64,000 nucleotides of DNA, from the NCBI RefSeq assembly GCF_003112575.1, contig NZ_BEWC01000001.1, forward strand, positions 558,001 to 622,000, written 5' to 3'. Within the stretch, counting starts at the first letter, position 1. The number at the start of each line of letters is the position of its first letter. This DNA comes from Streptomyces ardesiacus (GTDB lineage: Bacteria > Actinomycetota > Actinomycetes > Streptomycetales > Streptomycetaceae). Made by a program: the position numbers and the translations under genes. This document shows positions 44,885-53,834 of the stretch, one piece after another. The notes below the pieces were generated by a model. It saw nothing but the letters and a program-made list of their open reading frames with translations, did no database searches and was not told where the DNA came from.

Positions 44885-45645
44885 CGGTGAGCCTCTCCCT
44901 GCTGGTGGCCGCCGCCGTCCTCAACGCCGTCGGCGCCACCCTGCTGCTGACCCGGTCCCTGACCCGGATCCTGCTCGGCGCCGTCGTCCTCGGCAACGGC
45001 GTCAACCTGCTGGTCCTCGCCTCCACCGGCAGCGCGGGCGACGCACCGCTGCTCTACCCGCACATCATCCGCAACCGCGTCACCGACCCGCTGCCCCAGG
45101 CCATCGCCCTCACCGCGATCGTCATCACCCTCGCCACCACCGCCTTCCTGCTCTCCATGGCCTACCGCAGTCACCAGGTCACCGGCTCCGACGAGATCAG
45201 CGACGACACCGAGGACCGGCTGGTCGCCCTGCGCGCCGAGTTCCTCGACCGCCGCGGCGAACTGCGCGACCGCTACCGCGAGGCCCGCGCCGAGGACGGC
45301 GGTGCCGACGCCGAACAGCGCGCCCGCTACCGCGCCGCCCGCAAGCGGCTGCGCCGGCGGGTCCGCGAGGAACGCGCCTACCAGGCCCGCGCCAACGAGG
45401 TCTCCGGCAACCTCTGGAACGACATCCTCGGCGCCGACCCCGAGGACTACCGGGAGGGCAGGGAACTGGGCTCCACCGACGCGGCGGGCCGCCCCGGACC
45501 GGCCCCGGCCCGGATCGCCGGACCCTCCAACGACCCCGAGGAGACCGGCCGCGAACCCGACTCCCGCCCCGGCGAGGACTCCGGCCACCCGCCGCCCGAC
45601 CAGCCCGACGACCCGGGCGGCGCCGGAACGGAAGGAACCAGGTGA
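44881..45645 (+). CDS. mrpC: Mrp antiporter subunit C with long charged C-terminal tail
   Basis: A 254-residue protein. Residues 1-~110 are a normal MrpC/NuoK-like three-helix subunit (ILLGAVVLGNGVNLLVL, PLPQAIALTAIVITLATTAF). The remaining ~140 residues are highly charged and cytoplasmic (EQRARYRAARKRLRRRVREE, then Pro/Asp/Glu-rich), about doubling the usual subunit length. ATGA overlap with mrpA and GTGA overlap with mrpD imply tight coupling. Confidence 0.92.
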   Translation: MTVSLSLLVAAAVLNAVGATLLLTRSLTRILLGAVVLGNGVNLLVLASTGSAGDAPLLYPHIIRNRVTDPLPQAIALTAIVITLATTAFLLSMAYRSHQVTGSDEISDDTEDRLVALRAEFLDRRGELRDRYREARAEDGGADAEQRARYRAARKRLRRRVREERAYQARANEVSGNLWNDILGADPEDYREGRELGSTDAAGRPGPAPARIAGPSNDPEETGREPDSRPGEDSGHPPPDQPDDPGGAGTEGTR

Positions 45646-47324
45646 ACGCGCTCGTCCCGCTCCCCGTCCTGCTGCCCCTGTGCGTCACGGGGATCAAGCT
45701 GGCCATCGGGCCCCGGCTGCACCGGCTCCAGCGCTTCATCAGCCTCGCCGTGCTCGGCGCCGTCCTGGTGCTCTCCGTGCTGCTGATGATCGCCGCCGAC
45801 CGGCACGGCCCGCTCAGCGTGCACCTCGGCGACTTCGCGCCGCCGGTCGGCATCACCCTCGTCGCCGACCGGCTGGCCGGCCTGATGCTCACCGTCTCCA
45901 GCGCCGTCACCCTGCTCGTCCTCGTGTACTCGCTGGGCCAGGGCATGGCCGACCGCGACGACCAGGCGCCGGTCGGCGTCTTCCACCCCGCCTACCTCAT
46001 CCTCGTGGCCGGCGTCTCCTGCACCTTCCTCGCCGGGGACCTCGTCAACCTCTACGTCGGCTTCGAGATCATGCTCGTCGCCAGCTTCGTGCTGCTCACC
46101 ATCGGCGGCACCGCGACCCGCATCCGGGCCGGATCGACGTACGTGATCATCTCGCTGTTCTCCTCCGTGCTCTTCCTGATCGCCATCGCCATGACCTACG
46201 CGGTCGCCGGCACCGTGAACTTCGCCCAGCTCGCCCAGCGGCTGCAGGAGGTGCCGCTCGGCGTGCGCACCCTGCTGGAGGCGATGCTGCTGACGGTCTT
46301 CGCCATCAAGGCGGCCGTGTTCCCGCTCGCCGCCTGGCTGCCCGACTCCTACCCGACCGCCCCCGCCCCGGTCACCGCGGTCTTCGCCGGACTGCTGACC
46401 AAGGTGGGCGTGTACTCGATGCTGCGCACCGAGACGCTTCTCTTCCCCGGCCACCGCCTCGGCGACCTGCTGCTGCTCGCCGCGCTCGCCTCCATGCTCG
46501 TCGGCATCCTCGGCGCGGTCGCCCAGACCGACCTGAAGCGGGTGCTGTCCTTCACCCTCATCAGCCACATCGGCTACATGGTCTTCGGCATCGCGCTCGC
46601 CGCACGCGGCTCCCTCAGCGGCGCGATCGTGTACGTGGCCCACCACATCACCGTGCAGACCACCCTGTTCCTGGTCGCCGGGCTCATCGAGCGGCGCGAC
46701 GGTACCACCGAACTCACCCGTCTCGGCGGCCTGGCCAAGGCGGCGCCCCTGCTCGCCGTGCTGTTCTTCGTACCCGCCATGAACCTCGCCGGCATTCCGC
46801 CGCTGTCCGGGTTCATCGGCAAGCTCGGCCTGATGCGGGCCGGCATCGAGGCCGGCGGAAGCTGGGCCTGGGCGCTCGTCGCCGGGTCGGCGGCCACCAG
46901 TCTGCTCACCCTCTACGTCATGGCGAAGGTCTGGAACCTCGCGTTCTGGCGCGACGCGCCGCCCGGAGCCGAGGAGGAGGGCGTGGTGCTGGAGTCCGCC
47001 GAGGACGACGAGCCGGGCGACGACGAGGACGACGAGGAGGGGAGGGCGGCCGGTCCCGGCGGGGGCACCGGCCCGGGCCGGGACACCGGCACCGGGAGCG
47101 GGCTGCCGGTGCCCGCGGGCGCCGTGGTCGCCGCGGGCTTCCTGGGCCAGTCCATCACCACCACCAAACGCCTGCCCTGGCCCATGCTGGCGGCGACCGG
47201 CGCCGCCGTCGCCCTCGGCCTGTCGTACACGGTGCTCGGCGGCCCCCTCACCACCTTCACCCAGGCCGCCGCCACCGAACTCCTCGCCCGTACCCCCTAC
47301 ATCGAGGCGGTGCTCGGCCGGTGA
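45642..47324 (+). CDS. mrpD: Mrp antiporter subunit D
   Basis: A 560-residue NuoN/NuoM-like subunit with KAAVFPLAAWLPDSYPTAPA and HIGYMVFGIALA motifs for ion translocation. Between the last membrane helices there is an unusual ~50-residue Asp/Glu then Gly-rich stretch (46965-47115; EDDEPGDDEDDEEGR) not normal for MrpD. GTG start in a GTGA overlap; AAGGAA upstream. Confidence 0.93.
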   Translation: MNALVPLPVLLPLCVTGIKLAIGPRLHRLQRFISLAVLGAVLVLSVLLMIAADRHGPLSVHLGDFAPPVGITLVADRLAGLMLTVSSAVTLLVLVYSLGQGMADRDDQAPVGVFHPAYLILVAGVSCTFLAGDLVNLYVGFEIMLVASFVLLTIGGTATRIRAGSTYVIISLFSSVLFLIAIAMTYAVAGTVNFAQLAQRLQEVPLGVRTLLEAMLLTVFAIKAAVFPLAAWLPDSYPTAPAPVTAVFAGLLTKVGVYSMLRTETLLFPGHRLGDLLLLAALASMLVGILGAVAQTDLKRVLSFTLISHIGYMVFGIALAARGSLSGAIVYVAHHITVQTTLFLVAGLIERRDGTTELTRLGGLAKAAPLLAVLFFVPAMNLAGIPPLSGFIGKLGLMRAGIEAGGSWAWALVAGSAATSLLTLYVMAKVWNLAFWRDAPPGAEEEGVVLESAEDDEPGDDEDDEEGRAAGPGGGTGPGRDTGTGSGLPVPAGAVVAAGFLGQSITTTKRLPWPMLAATGAAVALGLSYTVLGGPLTTFTQAAATELLARTPYIEAVLGR

Positions 47325-47920
47325 GCAACCTCTTCCGCGACCGCTCTCCCTACAGCTGGTCCTTCCGCGTCGGCCGCGGCCGGCGCGTGCTCGACCTGCC
47401 GCTCGTCGGCTGGCTGACCGTCATCTGGATCCTGCTGTGGGGCACCCCCTCATGGGCCAACCTCGTCAACGGCGTCCTCGTCGCGGTCTGCCTGTGCCTG
47501 GCCTTCCCGCTGCCCGCCGTCGACATCGGCCTCAGGCTGCGTCCCCTGGGCATCCTGCGCCTCGCCGCCTACCTGCTGTACGACATGTTCTCCTCCAGCG
47601 TCGAGGTCACCCGGCAGATCTTCGCCAAGGGCCCCTACCACGCGGCGGTCGTGGCGGTCCCGCTGCGGGTGCGCAGCGACCTCATGCTCACCGCCACCGC
47701 CGTCGCCGTCTCCAACGTCCCCGGCGGCTCCGTGATCGAACTGCGCCGGTCGACGGCCACCCTGTTCCTGCACGTCCTCGACGCGGGCAGACCGGGCGAG
47801 ATCGAGGGCGCCCAGCGGCAGGTGTGGCGCATGGAGGCACTCGTCGCCCGCGCCTTCGGCACCGCCGAGGACATCGCCGACGCCGCCCGTCCCGTACCGG
47901 AAGGTGACCCCTCGCCGTGA
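47321..47920 (+). CDS. mrpE: Mrp antiporter subunit E
   Basis: A 199-residue subunit with two to three N-terminal helices (LVGWLTVIWILLWGTPSWAN, LLYDMFSSSVEVTRQIFA) and a cytoplasmic domain (VSNVPGGSVIEL, LFLHVLDAG). MrpE is required for assembly and activity of the antiporter. GTGA overlap with mrpD. Confidence 0.92.
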   Translation: MSNLFRDRSPYSWSFRVGRGRRVLDLPLVGWLTVIWILLWGTPSWANLVNGVLVAVCLCLAFPLPAVDIGLRLRPLGILRLAAYLLYDMFSSSVEVTRQIFAKGPYHAAVVAVPLRVRSDLMLTATAVAVSNVPGGSVIELRRSTATLFLHVLDAGRPGEIEGAQRQVWRMEALVARAFGTAEDIADAARPVPEGDPSP

Positions 47921-48234
47921 CCACCCTGCACACCGCCGAAGACGCCGTGCTCGTCGCCTCGCTCGCGATGATCCTCGTCGCGGGCGCCCTGCTGCTGTAC
48001 CGGATCTGGTACGGCCCCTCGATGCTCGACCGGGCCGTCGCCCTCGACGTGCTCGCGGCGCTCATCATCGCCGGCATCGGCGTCAAGGCCGCCCACGACC
48101 GGGACTCCTTCTACTTCCCGGTGATGCTGGTGCTCGCCTTCCTCGGCTTCACCGGCTCGGTGGGCATCGCCCGCTTCATCGCCGCACGCGACCGGCCCGC
48201 CGTACGGCCCGACGGCACGCAGGACCACCGGTGA
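47917..48234 (+). CDS. mrpF: Mrp antiporter subunit F
   Basis: A 105-residue three-helix subunit: YRIWYGPSMLDRAVALDVLA and SFYFPVMLVLAFLGFTGSV are the MrpF signatures. GTG start overlapping mrpE by 4 nt and mrpG by 4 nt. Confidence 0.93.
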   Translation: MTTLHTAEDAVLVASLAMILVAGALLLYRIWYGPSMLDRAVALDVLAALIIAGIGVKAAHDRDSFYFPVMLVLAFLGFTGSVGIARFIAARDRPAVRPDGTQDHR

Positions 48235-48608
48235 ACGCCTGGGCCGAGGCCGCCGACCTGGCCGGAACGGTGCTGCTGTTCCTCGGCTGCCTGCAGTGCC
48301 TGCTCGGGGTGATCGGGATGGTCCGCTTCCCCGACGTGCTCTCCCGCAGCCACGCCGCGACCAAACCGCAGACGCTCGGGATGCTCCTCGTCCTCGCCGG
48401 GGTGGGACTGCGCCTGCGCCACGGCACCGACGTGGGCACCCTCGCGCTCATCGTCTTCTTCCAGTTCCTCACCAGCCCCGTCGCCTCCCACCTGGTGGCC
48501 CGCTCGGCCTACCGCACCGGGCAGACCGGGTCCCGGGGTCTGCTGCGGGACGACCTGGACCCGCAGCTCAGCGACGGGAACGACGACGGCGAGGGCCGGC
48601 AGGGGTGA
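48231..48608 (+). CDS. mrpG: Mrp antiporter subunit G
   Basis: A 125-residue three-helix subunit with GMVRFPDVLSRSHAATKPQT and TSPVASHLVARSAYRTG, the MrpG signatures. Last gene of the operon; its stop is 12 bp from the convergent DUF4916 gene, with no clear hairpin between. Confidence 0.93.
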   Translation: MNAWAEAADLAGTVLLFLGCLQCLLGVIGMVRFPDVLSRSHAATKPQTLGMLLVLAGVGLRLRHGTDVGTLALIVFFQFLTSPVASHLVARSAYRTGQTGSRGLLRDDLDPQLSDGNDDGEGRQG

Positions 48609-48620
48609 CCGCCCGCGGGG

Positions 48621-49157
48621 TCAGCCCACGCAGCCCACGTGCGCCAGCGCCTGCTTCAGCAGCACCCCGTGCCCGCCCGGCATCTCGCTCTGCACCGCCT
48701 CGGACAGCGCCTCGCGCGGATCGAACCAGACCAGGTCCAGGGCGTCCTGCCGGGGCCGGCAGTCACCGGTCACCGGCACGACGTAGGCGAGCGAGACCGC
48801 GTGCTGCCGGGGGTCGTGGTAAGGCGTGACTCCGTGCGTCGGGAAGTACTCGGCCACCGTGAACGGCTGGAGCGAGGACGGCACCCGGGGCAGCGCCACC
48901 GGGCCGAGGTCCTTCTCCAGGTGACGCAACAGGGCGTCCCGGACCCGCTCGTGGTGCAGCACCCGCCCGGAGACCAGCGTGCGGCTCACCGTCCCGTCCG
49001 GTCCGATGCGCAGGAGCAGGCCGACGCTCGTGACTTCGCCGCTGTCGTCCACACGGACGGGCACGGCCTCGACGTACAGGATCGGCATGCGGGCGCGTGC
49101 CATCTCCAGCTCGTCCGTCGTCAGCCAGCCCGGCGTGGTCTCGGTCATGTCAGACAT
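48621..49157 (-). CDS. DUF4916 protein (Nudix-like fold)
   Basis: A 178-residue cytoplasmic protein. ARARMPILYVEAVPVRVDDS and VGLLLRIGPDGTVSRTLVSG recall the actinobacterial DUF4916 family, which is distantly related to Nudix hydrolases, but the canonical GX5EX7REUXEEXGU box is not visible. DLVWFDPREAL near the end fits a Nudix-like strand. ATG 49157 or ATG 49148; no strong ribosome site for either. Function unknown. Confidence 0.8.
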   Translation of the reverse strand: MSDMTETTPGWLTTDELEMARARMPILYVEAVPVRVDDSGEVTSVGLLLRIGPDGTVSRTLVSGRVLHHERVRDALLRHLEKDLGPVALPRVPSSLQPFTVAEYFPTHGVTPYHDPRQHAVSLAYVVPVTGDCRPRQDALDLVWFDPREALSEAVQSEMPGGHGVLLKQALAHVGCVG

Positions 49158-49228
49158 CGCTTGATCATACTTTCAGCCGTTCGAGAGTCCCGGGCGGCGC
49201 TCCGGGACTGTGACCCGTCCCACGCCGC

Positions 49229-50377
49229 TCAGCCGTCGTCAGCGGGGCCGCCGGGCAGCCCGTAGACCCGGCGGGCGTTGTCCCGCCCGGTCCAGCGGGC
49301 GATCCGCAGCGCGTCCGGCAGGGACAGCTCGTCGGCGTCCAGCCGCTCCTGCAACAGCCCGGCCAGGCCCTGGCGGAAGGAGAGCGCCCCCAGGTGGTGG
49401 AACTCGGCCACGCCGTAGGCGTCGGAGCTGTACAGCAGCTTGCGGAACGGGGTGATCTCCAGCGCCTCCGCGAGGACCGCGCCCGCCCGGGCGGGGCCGA
49501 CGTGGTGCAGGGCGAGCCCCACGTCCAGGTACACGCGCTCGAAGACCGCCGACAGGTAGGCCGCCTGGCGCTGGTAGGGCCAGCAGTGCAGCAGCAGGAC
49601 CGGGATCGTCCCGGCGGTCAGGTGCAGCCAGTCGGTCAGCAGCGTGGGGTCAGCCCGGTGCAGGCGGAGGTCGCTGTCCCCGAACCCCGTGTGCAGTTGC
49701 AGGGGGCGCCCGAGGTCCACGGCGGTCCACAGCAGGTCCCGCACGAGCACCGGGTCGCCGAGCCGGCCGCCGCCGCCCGCGAGCCAGCGCCGGGCCGCCT
49801 CCGTCACCTCGGCGGGCGAGGGGCGGGCCGGATCCAGGACGAAGCCGGTGCGGTAGGCCGCCACCGACTTGACGCCCACCACGCCCGGCCGCCGTACCGC
49901 CTCCCAGGCGGCCGTGCGGAACGCCCGCGCGTAGTCGTCCGGTTCGACGCCGCCCGCCGCCACCGCCTCCGCGACCGTCTCCAGCCGGACCACCTCGTAC
50001 GCCGTCGCGCCCGCCGCCCCGGCCAGTTCGGCCGGGGCGGTCACCGGGTGCGGGGCGTACCCCGTGTCCACGCAGAACACGCCGGTGCCCGCGGCCCGCA
50101 GGAACCGCCGGTTCACCTCGGCGCCGCCCAGCTCCGACCGCCGGGCCAGGTACGCGTCGGCGGGCGCGTGCCGCGGCAGGTCCAGCAGGGGCGCGCAGTG
50201 CCGGCGCACGGCGAGACCGGCCGGGGTGTCGAAGGCGGACACGCCGGGCCACGCCTCGCCCTCGGTGAGCAGCGACTCGAAACCCGCGCGGCCCAGGTCG
50301 CCGGTGACCGCGCCGTGGCAGTGGTGGTCCACCAGTTCCAGCGCGGCGAGACGCTCGTGCACGGGCCCGGCGGCCAT
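49229..50377 (-). CDS. amidohydrolase (FluG N-terminal-like)
   Basis: A 382-residue TIM-barrel amidohydrolase: ELVDHHCHGAV carries the HxH metal pair, LQLHTGFGDSD and LLHCWPYQRQAAYL further His ligands, LYSSDAYGVAEFHHLGAL the catalytic Asp. This corresponds to the N-terminal domain of fungal FluG. It lies 1 nt downstream of a glutamine-synthetase-like gene on the same strand, so the pair reproduces FluG as two proteins. Substrate unknown; an amide or gamma-glutamyl conjugate is a possibility. Confidence 0.88.
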   Translation of the reverse strand: MAAGPVHERLAALELVDHHCHGAVTGDLGRAGFESLLTEGEAWPGVSAFDTPAGLAVRRHCAPLLDLPRHAPADAYLARRSELGGAEVNRRFLRAAGTGVFCVDTGYAPHPVTAPAELAGAAGATAYEVVRLETVAEAVAAGGVEPDDYARAFRTAAWEAVRRPGVVGVKSVAAYRTGFVLDPARPSPAEVTEAARRWLAGGGGRLGDPVLVRDLLWTAVDLGRPLQLHTGFGDSDLRLHRADPTLLTDWLHLTAGTIPVLLLHCWPYQRQAAYLSAVFERVYLDVGLALHHVGPARAGAVLAEALEITPFRKLLYSSDAYGVAEFHHLGALSFRQGLAGLLQERLDADELSLPDALRIARWTGRDNARRVYGLPGGPADDG

Positions 50378-50378
50378 C

Positions 50379-51779
50379 TCAGTACTTCCAGCGGTAGGCC
50401 GCCGCCACGCCGTCGTCGTCCAGCCCCTCGGCCGCCCGGGCCTCGCCCAGCCGTACGGCGGTGACCGCGTCGGCCAGCACCGGGCCCAGCGCGGTCCTGA
50501 GCACGTCGTCCGCGCGGAACGCCGCCACCGACTCCGCGAGCGAGACCGGCAGCCTCCGCACGCCCCGGGCCGCCGCCTCGGCGGGGTCGAGCCGGGCCGG
50601 GTCGCCGGTGGTCTCCTCGGGCAGCGGCGCGCACGCGGCGAGCCCGTCGAGACCCGCGGCGATCACCGAGGCGAGGGCGAGGTAGGGGTTGGCGGCCAGG
50701 TCGACCGGTTTGACCTCCAGATTGGCCGCGCGGTCGCGGATCCCGGTGGTGCCGGTGACGATCCGCAGGGCGGCCTCGCGGGTCTCCCGGCCCCAGGCGG
50801 TGAACACCCCCGCCCACTGCGAGGGGCGCAGCCGCAGCGCGCTGGCCGGGCTCGGCGCGGTCACCGCCGTGAGCGCCGGGAGCCGGCCGAGGACGCCGGC
50901 CACGAAGGACTCGGCCTCGGCGGTCATGCCGTGGCGGCCCGCGCCGCCCGCGTGCAGGTTCCTCCCGTCGCGCCAGGCGGAGAGGTGGAGGTGCCCGCCG
51001 TTGCCGACGCCCCGGCCGAGGACCGCCGGGGCGAAGGAGACGCGCAATCCGTGCCGCCGGGCCACCGCCCGGATCGTCTGCCGCACCAGCAGACTGTGGT
51101 CGGCCGCCGCCACCGGGTCGAGCGCGCCCACCGAGATCTCGAACTGCCCCGCCGCGTACTCGGGATGGAACTGCTCCACGTCCACGCCCTGCGCCGCGAG
51201 CGCCGCCAGCAGGTCGGCGGCGCAGTCGCTCAGCTCGATCTGCCGGACGGCCCCGTACGCCGGTCCGGACACCGCCGGGACGAACGCGTCGCCCTCCGCG
51301 TCGCCCCGGCCCACGACCCACTCGATCTCCAGGGCGGCCTTGAAGGCGACGCCGTGGCGCTCGGCGGCCCCGGCCACGGTCCGGCGCAGGACGGTGCGCC
51401 CGCACGCCGGATGGGGTGCGCCCTCCTGCGTGATCCGGTCGACCGGCGCCCACGCCCAGCCCGGTTGCGCGGCCAGCACGGTCAGGCGGCCGAGGTCGGG
51501 GTAGAGGCGCAGATCGCCGTCGGGGGAGCCGAGGACGTCCGTGGTGACGATCGAGTCGTCGGCCAGGAAGGTGTCGAAGACCGGTGACATCCCGACGCCC
51601 CAGGCCGAGGCCGAGGGGAGCTTCGCGGTGGGCACGGTCTTCACCCGGGTGATCCCGGCCGTGTCGACGTACGCCAGCACGACGCCGTGCACGCCCTGCC
51701 CGGTCAGCTCGGCGCTCAGCGCGGTGGCCCGCTCGACCTCACCGGGGCGCCCGCCGGGCACGGGGTCGCTCTCGCTCAC
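50379..51779 (-). CDS. glutamine synthetase-like ligase (FluG C-terminal-like)
   Basis: A 466-residue type I glutamine-synthetase-fold ligase. FKAALEIEWVV contains the metal-binding Glu, NGGHLHLSAWRDG the ATP/glutamate His, and LEVKPVDLAANPYLALASV the C-terminal motif. Several glutamine synthetase ammonium/adenylylation features are absent, which favours gamma-glutamylation of an amine over ammonia assimilation. The GTG at 51779 follows GAAGGAG. With the downstream amidohydrolase it forms a two-gene operon; S. coelicolor carries a gene called fluG of this type. Confidence 0.88.
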   Translation of the reverse strand: MSESDPVPGGRPGEVERATALSAELTGQGVHGVVLAYVDTAGITRVKTVPTAKLPSASAWGVGMSPVFDTFLADDSIVTTDVLGSPDGDLRLYPDLGRLTVLAAQPGWAWAPVDRITQEGAPHPACGRTVLRRTVAGAAERHGVAFKAALEIEWVVGRGDAEGDAFVPAVSGPAYGAVRQIELSDCAADLLAALAAQGVDVEQFHPEYAAGQFEISVGALDPVAAADHSLLVRQTIRAVARRHGLRVSFAPAVLGRGVGNGGHLHLSAWRDGRNLHAGGAGRHGMTAEAESFVAGVLGRLPALTAVTAPSPASALRLRPSQWAGVFTAWGRETREAALRIVTGTTGIRDRAANLEVKPVDLAANPYLALASVIAAGLDGLAACAPLPEETTGDPARLDPAEAAARGVRRLPVSLAESVAAFRADDVLRTALGPVLADAVTAVRLGEARAAEGLDDDGVAAAYRWKY

Positions 51780-51893
51780 GTGTCGGCTCCTTCGCGCGTG
51801 CGCCGTCCGTCGCGGACCATTGTGCCGTCCGGTGATCACCCTGTCCGGGTTTCGCCGGATGTGCGCACGACGCGGTGGAAGCCGACCCGGGGG

Positions 51894-52754
51894 TCAGTCC
51901 AGGTTGGTGGGCTGCGGATCGGGGGTCCCGCCGTCCAGGACGGTCTTCAGGCGCTCGGTGCCCTGGCGCACGCCCCGCTCGACGGAGGAGGACTGGCCGC
52001 CGTCCAGCCCGCCGGCCGTGATGGTGAGGGCCGAGGTGTCGACGCGTACGGCGGCGACGTCCAGGGTGAGCGTGACCGGGGTGCCGCCGGGGTCGCCCTG
52101 CACCGTCACGTGCAGGCCCTGGCGGGCGTCGCCCACGTCGGGCACCGAGGCCTCGGTCACCTGGACCGTGCGCTTGGCGCCGCCGGAGCCGGTCGCGGTG
52201 AACTCGTCGCAGGTCTGCGGCAGGGAGGCCATCCACTTCAGGCGGTCGTCGAGGCCGGCCCGGTCGTAGCCCGCGACCTGCTCCAGGAGCCGGGAGTCGC
52301 CCTGCTCGAAGCCGGTGAGCGCCGACGGCCCCGACGGCCGGCCCAGCAGGTTGTCGCGGTAGAGCCCGTCGAGCAGTTGCTGACAGTCCGCCGCCGCGCC
52401 CTTCGCGGTGAGGAAGGCGGCCACGTCGACCTTGCCGAGGAGCAGCCGGTCGCGCCACGTGTCCGCGCCCGCGACCTGGTTCCAGTCCTCCTCGATGTCG
52501 GCCTCCGTGATGAGGGCGGCCTTGGCGCCGGACTCGGTGAGGGTGCCCGGGGAGGCGCCGGGGGACGTGCTGGGGGAGCCGCTCGGGGTCTGCCGCGCCG
52601 CGTTCCGCTCGGCGACCCCGGCCTGTTCGGCGGCGGTGTCCGAAGCGCTCCCCGACCCGGAGCCCTCCGAGCAGGCCGCCGTGGTCAGCAGCGCGCCCGC
52701 CGCCAGGGCGCAGGACAGGAGACGGACGGGGTGGGACGACGGACGACGGCTCAT
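51894..52754 (-). CDS. lipoprotein of unknown function
   Basis: A 286-residue exported lipoprotein: signal peptide with lipobox LTTAAC (Cys28), then a Ser/Gly/Thr/Pro-rich linker to about residue 75, and a globular domain with conserved-looking single Cys pair (DCQQLLDGL and QTCDEF). No known domain recognised. ATG 52754 preceded by GGAGGCATGCCGCG. Confidence 0.85.
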   Translation of the reverse strand: MSRRPSSHPVRLLSCALAAGALLTTAACSEGSGSGSASDTAAEQAGVAERNAARQTPSGSPSTSPGASPGTLTESGAKAALITEADIEEDWNQVAGADTWRDRLLLGKVDVAAFLTAKGAAADCQQLLDGLYRDNLLGRPSGPSALTGFEQGDSRLLEQVAGYDRAGLDDRLKWMASLPQTCDEFTATGSGGAKRTVQVTEASVPDVGDARQGLHVTVQGDPGGTPVTLTLDVAAVRVDTSALTITAGGLDGGQSSSVERGVRQGTERLKTVLDGGTPDPQPTNLD

Positions 52755-52881
52755 CGCGGCATGCCTCCTGGGGCGGGAACGGTCTCCTCAGCGCATCACC
52801 GGGGCCGGGGACGCACCAGCGCAGGGGGCTGTCCGGGTGAGGGCCGGCTCTCGCGCGGGGAGGCGCACGTCCGCCCGTGGC

Positions 52882-53499
52882 TCAGCCGCCCACCGCCGCC
52901 CGCACCAGCGCCGCCGCGAGGACGGCCGGTTCCGTCTCCCCGGCCAGGGCGAGGAGCCGGTCCGTCTCCCCGGGCAGACCGAGGCGCTCGGCGCCCTGGA
53001 GGGCCTTGCGGTCCAGGTAGGGGGCCGCCTGCGGCCAGACGCGCTGGGCCTCCCGCAGGAAGATGTCGGCGCCGGTCGGTCCCACGCCGGAGAACTCCTG
53101 GAGCAGCCGCCGGACTTCGGAGACGTCGCCGTCCGCCTCGTCGCGCAGCCTGCGCAGGTCGCCGCCCCACCGCTCGGTCAGCAGGTCGGCGGCCTCGCCG
53201 AGCTGGGTGGCGGTGCGCTCGTCGTAGCGCCGGTAGCCGCCCCGGCCGAGGGCGTCCACCCGCTCCTGCCAGCCGGCGCCGGCCATGCGGCGCGGGTCGC
53301 GCAGCCCCGCCTCGCTCAGGGCGCGGGTGGCGGCGACGGCGATGGAGGCGCTGATGCGGGCGCTGAGCAGGTGCGCGAGGACCAGCAGCCGGTACAGCGG
53401 CTGCGGGGTGTCCTTGAGGCGGATGCCCGCCTCCTCGGCGTACGTCTGCCCGTGCGCGTCGACGAGTTCGCGCACGGTCCGCCGTTGGTCGCGGCTCAT
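52882..53499 (-). CDS. HhH-GPD DNA glycosylase/endonuclease-like protein
   Basis: A 205-residue helical protein with a helix-hairpin-helix segment LLQEFSGVGPTGADIFLREA followed by YLDRKALQGAERLG, the pattern of endonuclease III-type base-excision glycosylases (conserved Asp after the HhH). No C-terminal four-Cys iron-sulfur motif. LVLAHLLSARIS is the typical N-terminal helix. It starts 2 nt after the DUF3140 gene, so the two are co-transcribed. Confidence 0.8.
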   Translation of the reverse strand: MSRDQRRTVRELVDAHGQTYAEEAGIRLKDTPQPLYRLLVLAHLLSARISASIAVAATRALSEAGLRDPRRMAGAGWQERVDALGRGGYRRYDERTATQLGEAADLLTERWGGDLRRLRDEADGDVSEVRRLLQEFSGVGPTGADIFLREAQRVWPQAAPYLDRKALQGAERLGLPGETDRLLALAGETEPAVLAAALVRAAVGG

Positions 53500-53501
53500 G
53501 G

Positions 53502-53834
53502 TCAGGGCTTCAGCGGGTCGTGACCGACCGTCATGAGCCGGTGCCGCAGACCGGTGTCGTCGGACGCGGGCTCGTTCTCCAGGTCCGTCTGCGAGGTCAC
53601 GGTGTCCACGACCTTGCGCATGGCGCGCAGGTCGTCCTCCGTCAGGTCGGTGCGCCGCTTCTGCAGGATCGCGAGGACGTGCTGCCCGAGGGGCGGACCG
53701 GCGTCGTCCGGCAGCGGCTCGGTCAGTTCGCCGGAGTCGCGCACCCGGAGCCAGTCCGCGAGTTCCGCGGAGGTCATGTTCACCACGCGGTGGAAGTCCT
53801 CCCACAGCGCGTCGAGTTCGAGGGCGTCGGCCAT
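53502..53834 (-). CDS. DUF3140 family protein
   Basis: A 110-residue protein beginning MADALELDALWEDFHRVVNM with a helical N-terminal half (SAELADWLRVRDS) and QHVLAILQKRRTDLTEDDLR, as in DUF3140, an actinobacterial family of unknown function that recalls DNA-binding proteins. Its start overlaps the upstream WhiB-like gene by 55 bp, and the glycosylase-like gene follows 2 nt after its stop. Confidence 0.8.
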   Translation of the reverse strand: MADALELDALWEDFHRVVNMTSAELADWLRVRDSGELTEPLPDDAGPPLGQHVLAILQKRRTDLTEDDLRAMRKVVDTVTSQTDLENEPASDDTGLRHRLMTVGHDPLKP

